Source: an uncultured Clostridium sp. (lineage in GTDB: Bacteria; Bacillota; Clostridia; TANB77; CAG-508). Taken from it: a stretch of 15,229 bases of DNA. Of the stretch, positions 14,327 through 15,229 are shown piece by piece (positions within the stretch are counted from its first letter, which is position 1; each line of letters starts with the position of its first letter). The translations under genes and the position numbers were made by a program. Location of the stretch: NCBI GenBank assembly GCA_946496115.1, contig CAMMFK010000035.1, forward strand, positions 1 through 15,229. The letters are read 5' to 3'. The notes under the pieces are model-generated. The model was not told where the DNA came from and ran no database searches. It saw only the letters and a program-made list of their open reading frames with translations.

Positions 14327-14355
14327 ATTTTACCATATATTGTCATACAAGTCTA
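14327..14355 (-). promoter_or_regulatory. Probable promoter of the peptide (toxin) mRNA
   Basis: On the minus strand TAGACT (complement of 14350-14355), 17 bp, then TAAAAT (complement of 14327-14332) with a TG extended -10 element. It places the start at 14320. An alternative, TTGTAT-17-TATAAG, would start at 14315 and lose the 5' arm of the hairpin. The resulting mRNA to the shared terminator would be about 137 nt. Confidence 0.55.
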
Positions 14356-14399
14356 TAGGTTTACACAAAATATTTGCATAATTATTTTTAAAAATCCCC

Positions 14400-14428
14400 T
14401 TGTGAAATCTTGAATTTTGTAGTATAAT
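14400..14428 (+). promoter_or_regulatory. Promoter of the SWIM/SNF2 gene
   Basis: TTGTGA (14400-14405), a 17-bp spacer and TATAAT (14423-14428), the latter immediately repeated as a second overlapping TATAAT (14428-14433). The start near 14435 gives a leader of about 122 nt holding the interlocking inverted repeats at 14439-14497. Confidence 0.65.
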
Positions 14429-14438
14429 ATAATACTAG

Positions 14439-14497
14439 TTTAAGTGACGAAAAATTGCATATTATAAACATAAAAATACACTTAAAAAAATGCAATT
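14439..14497 (+). other. Interlocking inverted repeats in the helicase leader (pseudoknot-like)
   Basis: TTTAAGTG (14439-14446) is perfectly complementary to CACTTAAA (14479-14486), and AATTGCAT (14453-14460) to ATGCAATT (14490-14497). The order arm1-arm2-arm1'-arm2' means the stems cross. They could form an H-type pseudoknot (connecting loops 6, 18 and 3 nt, the last tight for an 8-bp stem) or act as mutually exclusive hairpins. The stretch is AT-rich, so chance cannot be excluded. Confidence 0.35.
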
Positions 14498-14556
14498 ATT
14501 AAATAAAGATAGTCTTAGTTATTATAAAAATCATAATTCTAGTGGGGAGTAATGAA

Positions 14557-15229
14557 ATGATTGTAAATGATGAGGTTTTACATGAACTAGAGATTTCGGC
14601 GGGAAACAAAAGAGCAGAAAAAGCAAATGATATTAAATCAAATAATAATGTTAAAATCACAAAAGTTAATTATGAAAATTCAAATAATTTTTCAATTCAT
14701 GCAGAAGTTAAGGGAAAAAATGACACCTACCACACATATATAGAAGTAAAAAATGGAGAAATAGAAAATTTAAACTGTACATGTCCAGATTATGAATCAA
14801 CATATGGTACATGTAAGCATATTTTAGCAACCGCTTTAGAATTCAATAGTAACCCATCATATATTCAAATTATTAAAAATCAAACAAATATAATAAAAAA
14901 TACTCATAGCAAAAATCAAAATAACGAAAAATATAGAATATATAGACAAATGATAAGCTCATTTTATCTAGATGAGCAAAATGATGAAAAAGAAAATTTG
15001 GTATATTCAGAAAAAGTAAAAATTGAGCCAAGATTGATATATAAAGATAATTTAAAAACTTTTAGATTGGAAGTTAGAATAGGCAATAAGCAAATGTATA
15101 AAATAAAGGATTTAACTGAATTTTATACAAGAATGCAAAATGACGAAAGCTATAAATATGGTGCAAAACTAGAATTTATGCATATTAAGGAGAATTTTGA
15201 GGAAGAAAGTCTTCCAATTTTAGATTTTA
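14557..15229 (+). CDS. SWIM zinc-finger / SNF2-family helicase, N-terminal part (truncated by window end)
   Basis: 224 codons are visible, open at the right edge. A SWIM zinc-finger is present: C74-x-C76-x9-C86-x-H88. Downstream, from about residue 150 on, EKVKIEPRLIY, FRLEVRIGNKQMYKIKDL and EFYTRMQ match the start of the bacterial SNF2-helicase-associated domain as I know it, so the missing C-terminus should hold the SNF2 ATPase motor. Such proteins are predicted DNA-dependent ATPases with poorly defined roles in bacteria. The start is ATG 14557, with GGGGAG 8 nt upstream. An ATG five bases earlier opens a two-codon frame (Met-Lys-stop) whose TGA overlaps the real start. The Asn/Lys-rich linker (about 105-130) is low complexity. 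The family is likely; the function is inferred. Confidence 0.8.
   Translation, partial: MIVNDEVLHELEISAGNKRAEKANDIKSNNNVKITKVNYENSNNFSIHAEVKGKNDTYHTYIEVKNGEIENLNCTCPDYESTYGTCKHILATALEFNSNPSYIQIIKNQTNIIKNTHSKNQNNEKYRIYRQMISSFYLDEQNDEKENLVYSEKVKIEPRLIYKDNLKTFRLEVRIGNKQMYKIKDLTEFYTRMQNDESYKYGAKLEFMHIKENFEEESLPILDF

Noticed and set aside
14552..14560. ATG AAA TGA two-codon frame overlapping the start of the SWIM/SNF2 gene
   Set aside because: It could be a start-stop regulatory element, but its spacing to GGGGAG is poor and two-codon frames are common by chance in AT-rich DNA.

Overview
The window is strongly AT-rich (hand counts of about 27% G+C in coding stretches). It uses Gram-positive style ribosome-binding sites (GGAGG and AAAGGAGG) and near-consensus sigma-A promoters. 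It combines a low-G+C response regulator/kinase pair, a holB-ricT neighbourhood, clostridial-type ferredoxin and a four-subunit pyruvate:ferredoxin oxidoreductase. This points to a strictly anaerobic low-G+C Bacillota, most likely an uncultured Clostridia member. The sequence does not allow a finer placement.

Layout. (1) 1-4957: the 3' part of a very large cyclic beta-1,2-glucan synthase-type gene, open at the left edge. (2) 4995-5288, minus strand: a 97-residue three-helix membrane protein of unknown function, with its own perfect consensus promoter and terminator and higher G+C than its surroundings. (3) 5531-7756: a WalR/WalK- or PhoP/PhoR-like two-component system, divergent from (2). (4) 7862-10420: signal peptidase I, DNA polymerase III delta' (holB) and the PSP1 protein RicT/YaaT; lepB and holB abut without a gap. 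(5) 10558-14102: a small 2[4Fe-4S] ferredoxin, a predicted short RNA of about 79 nt, then porG-porD-porA-porB. The ferredoxin is the natural electron acceptor for the oxidoreductase, so this block is the oxidative decarboxylation and electron-carrier module of central anaerobic metabolism. (6) 14117-14355: a compact locus encoding a 23-residue hydrophobic peptide on the minus strand and a convergent predicted antisense RNA on the plus strand, sharing one bidirectional terminator. (7) 14557-end: the N-terminal part of a SWIM-domain SNF2-type helicase, open at the right edge.

The most unusual item is block 6. The predicted antisense RNA starts with 31 nt that form an imperfect direct copy of the translation-initiation region of the peptide gene. 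In RNA form, 30 of those 31 nt can pair with the peptide mRNA from the end of its Shine-Dalgarno sequence through codon 9. The peptide mRNA also has a 5' stem that buries its Shine-Dalgarno sequence. This is the architecture of a type I toxin-antitoxin system of the par/Fst kind (plasmid pAD1), with a peptide I do not recognise as a named family. Secondary points are the short RNA upstream of porG, interlocking inverted repeats in the leader of the helicase gene, and a structured leader before the response regulator. No gene-free stretch exceeds 300 bases; the longest is 10735-11028, which holds the short RNA and two promoters.
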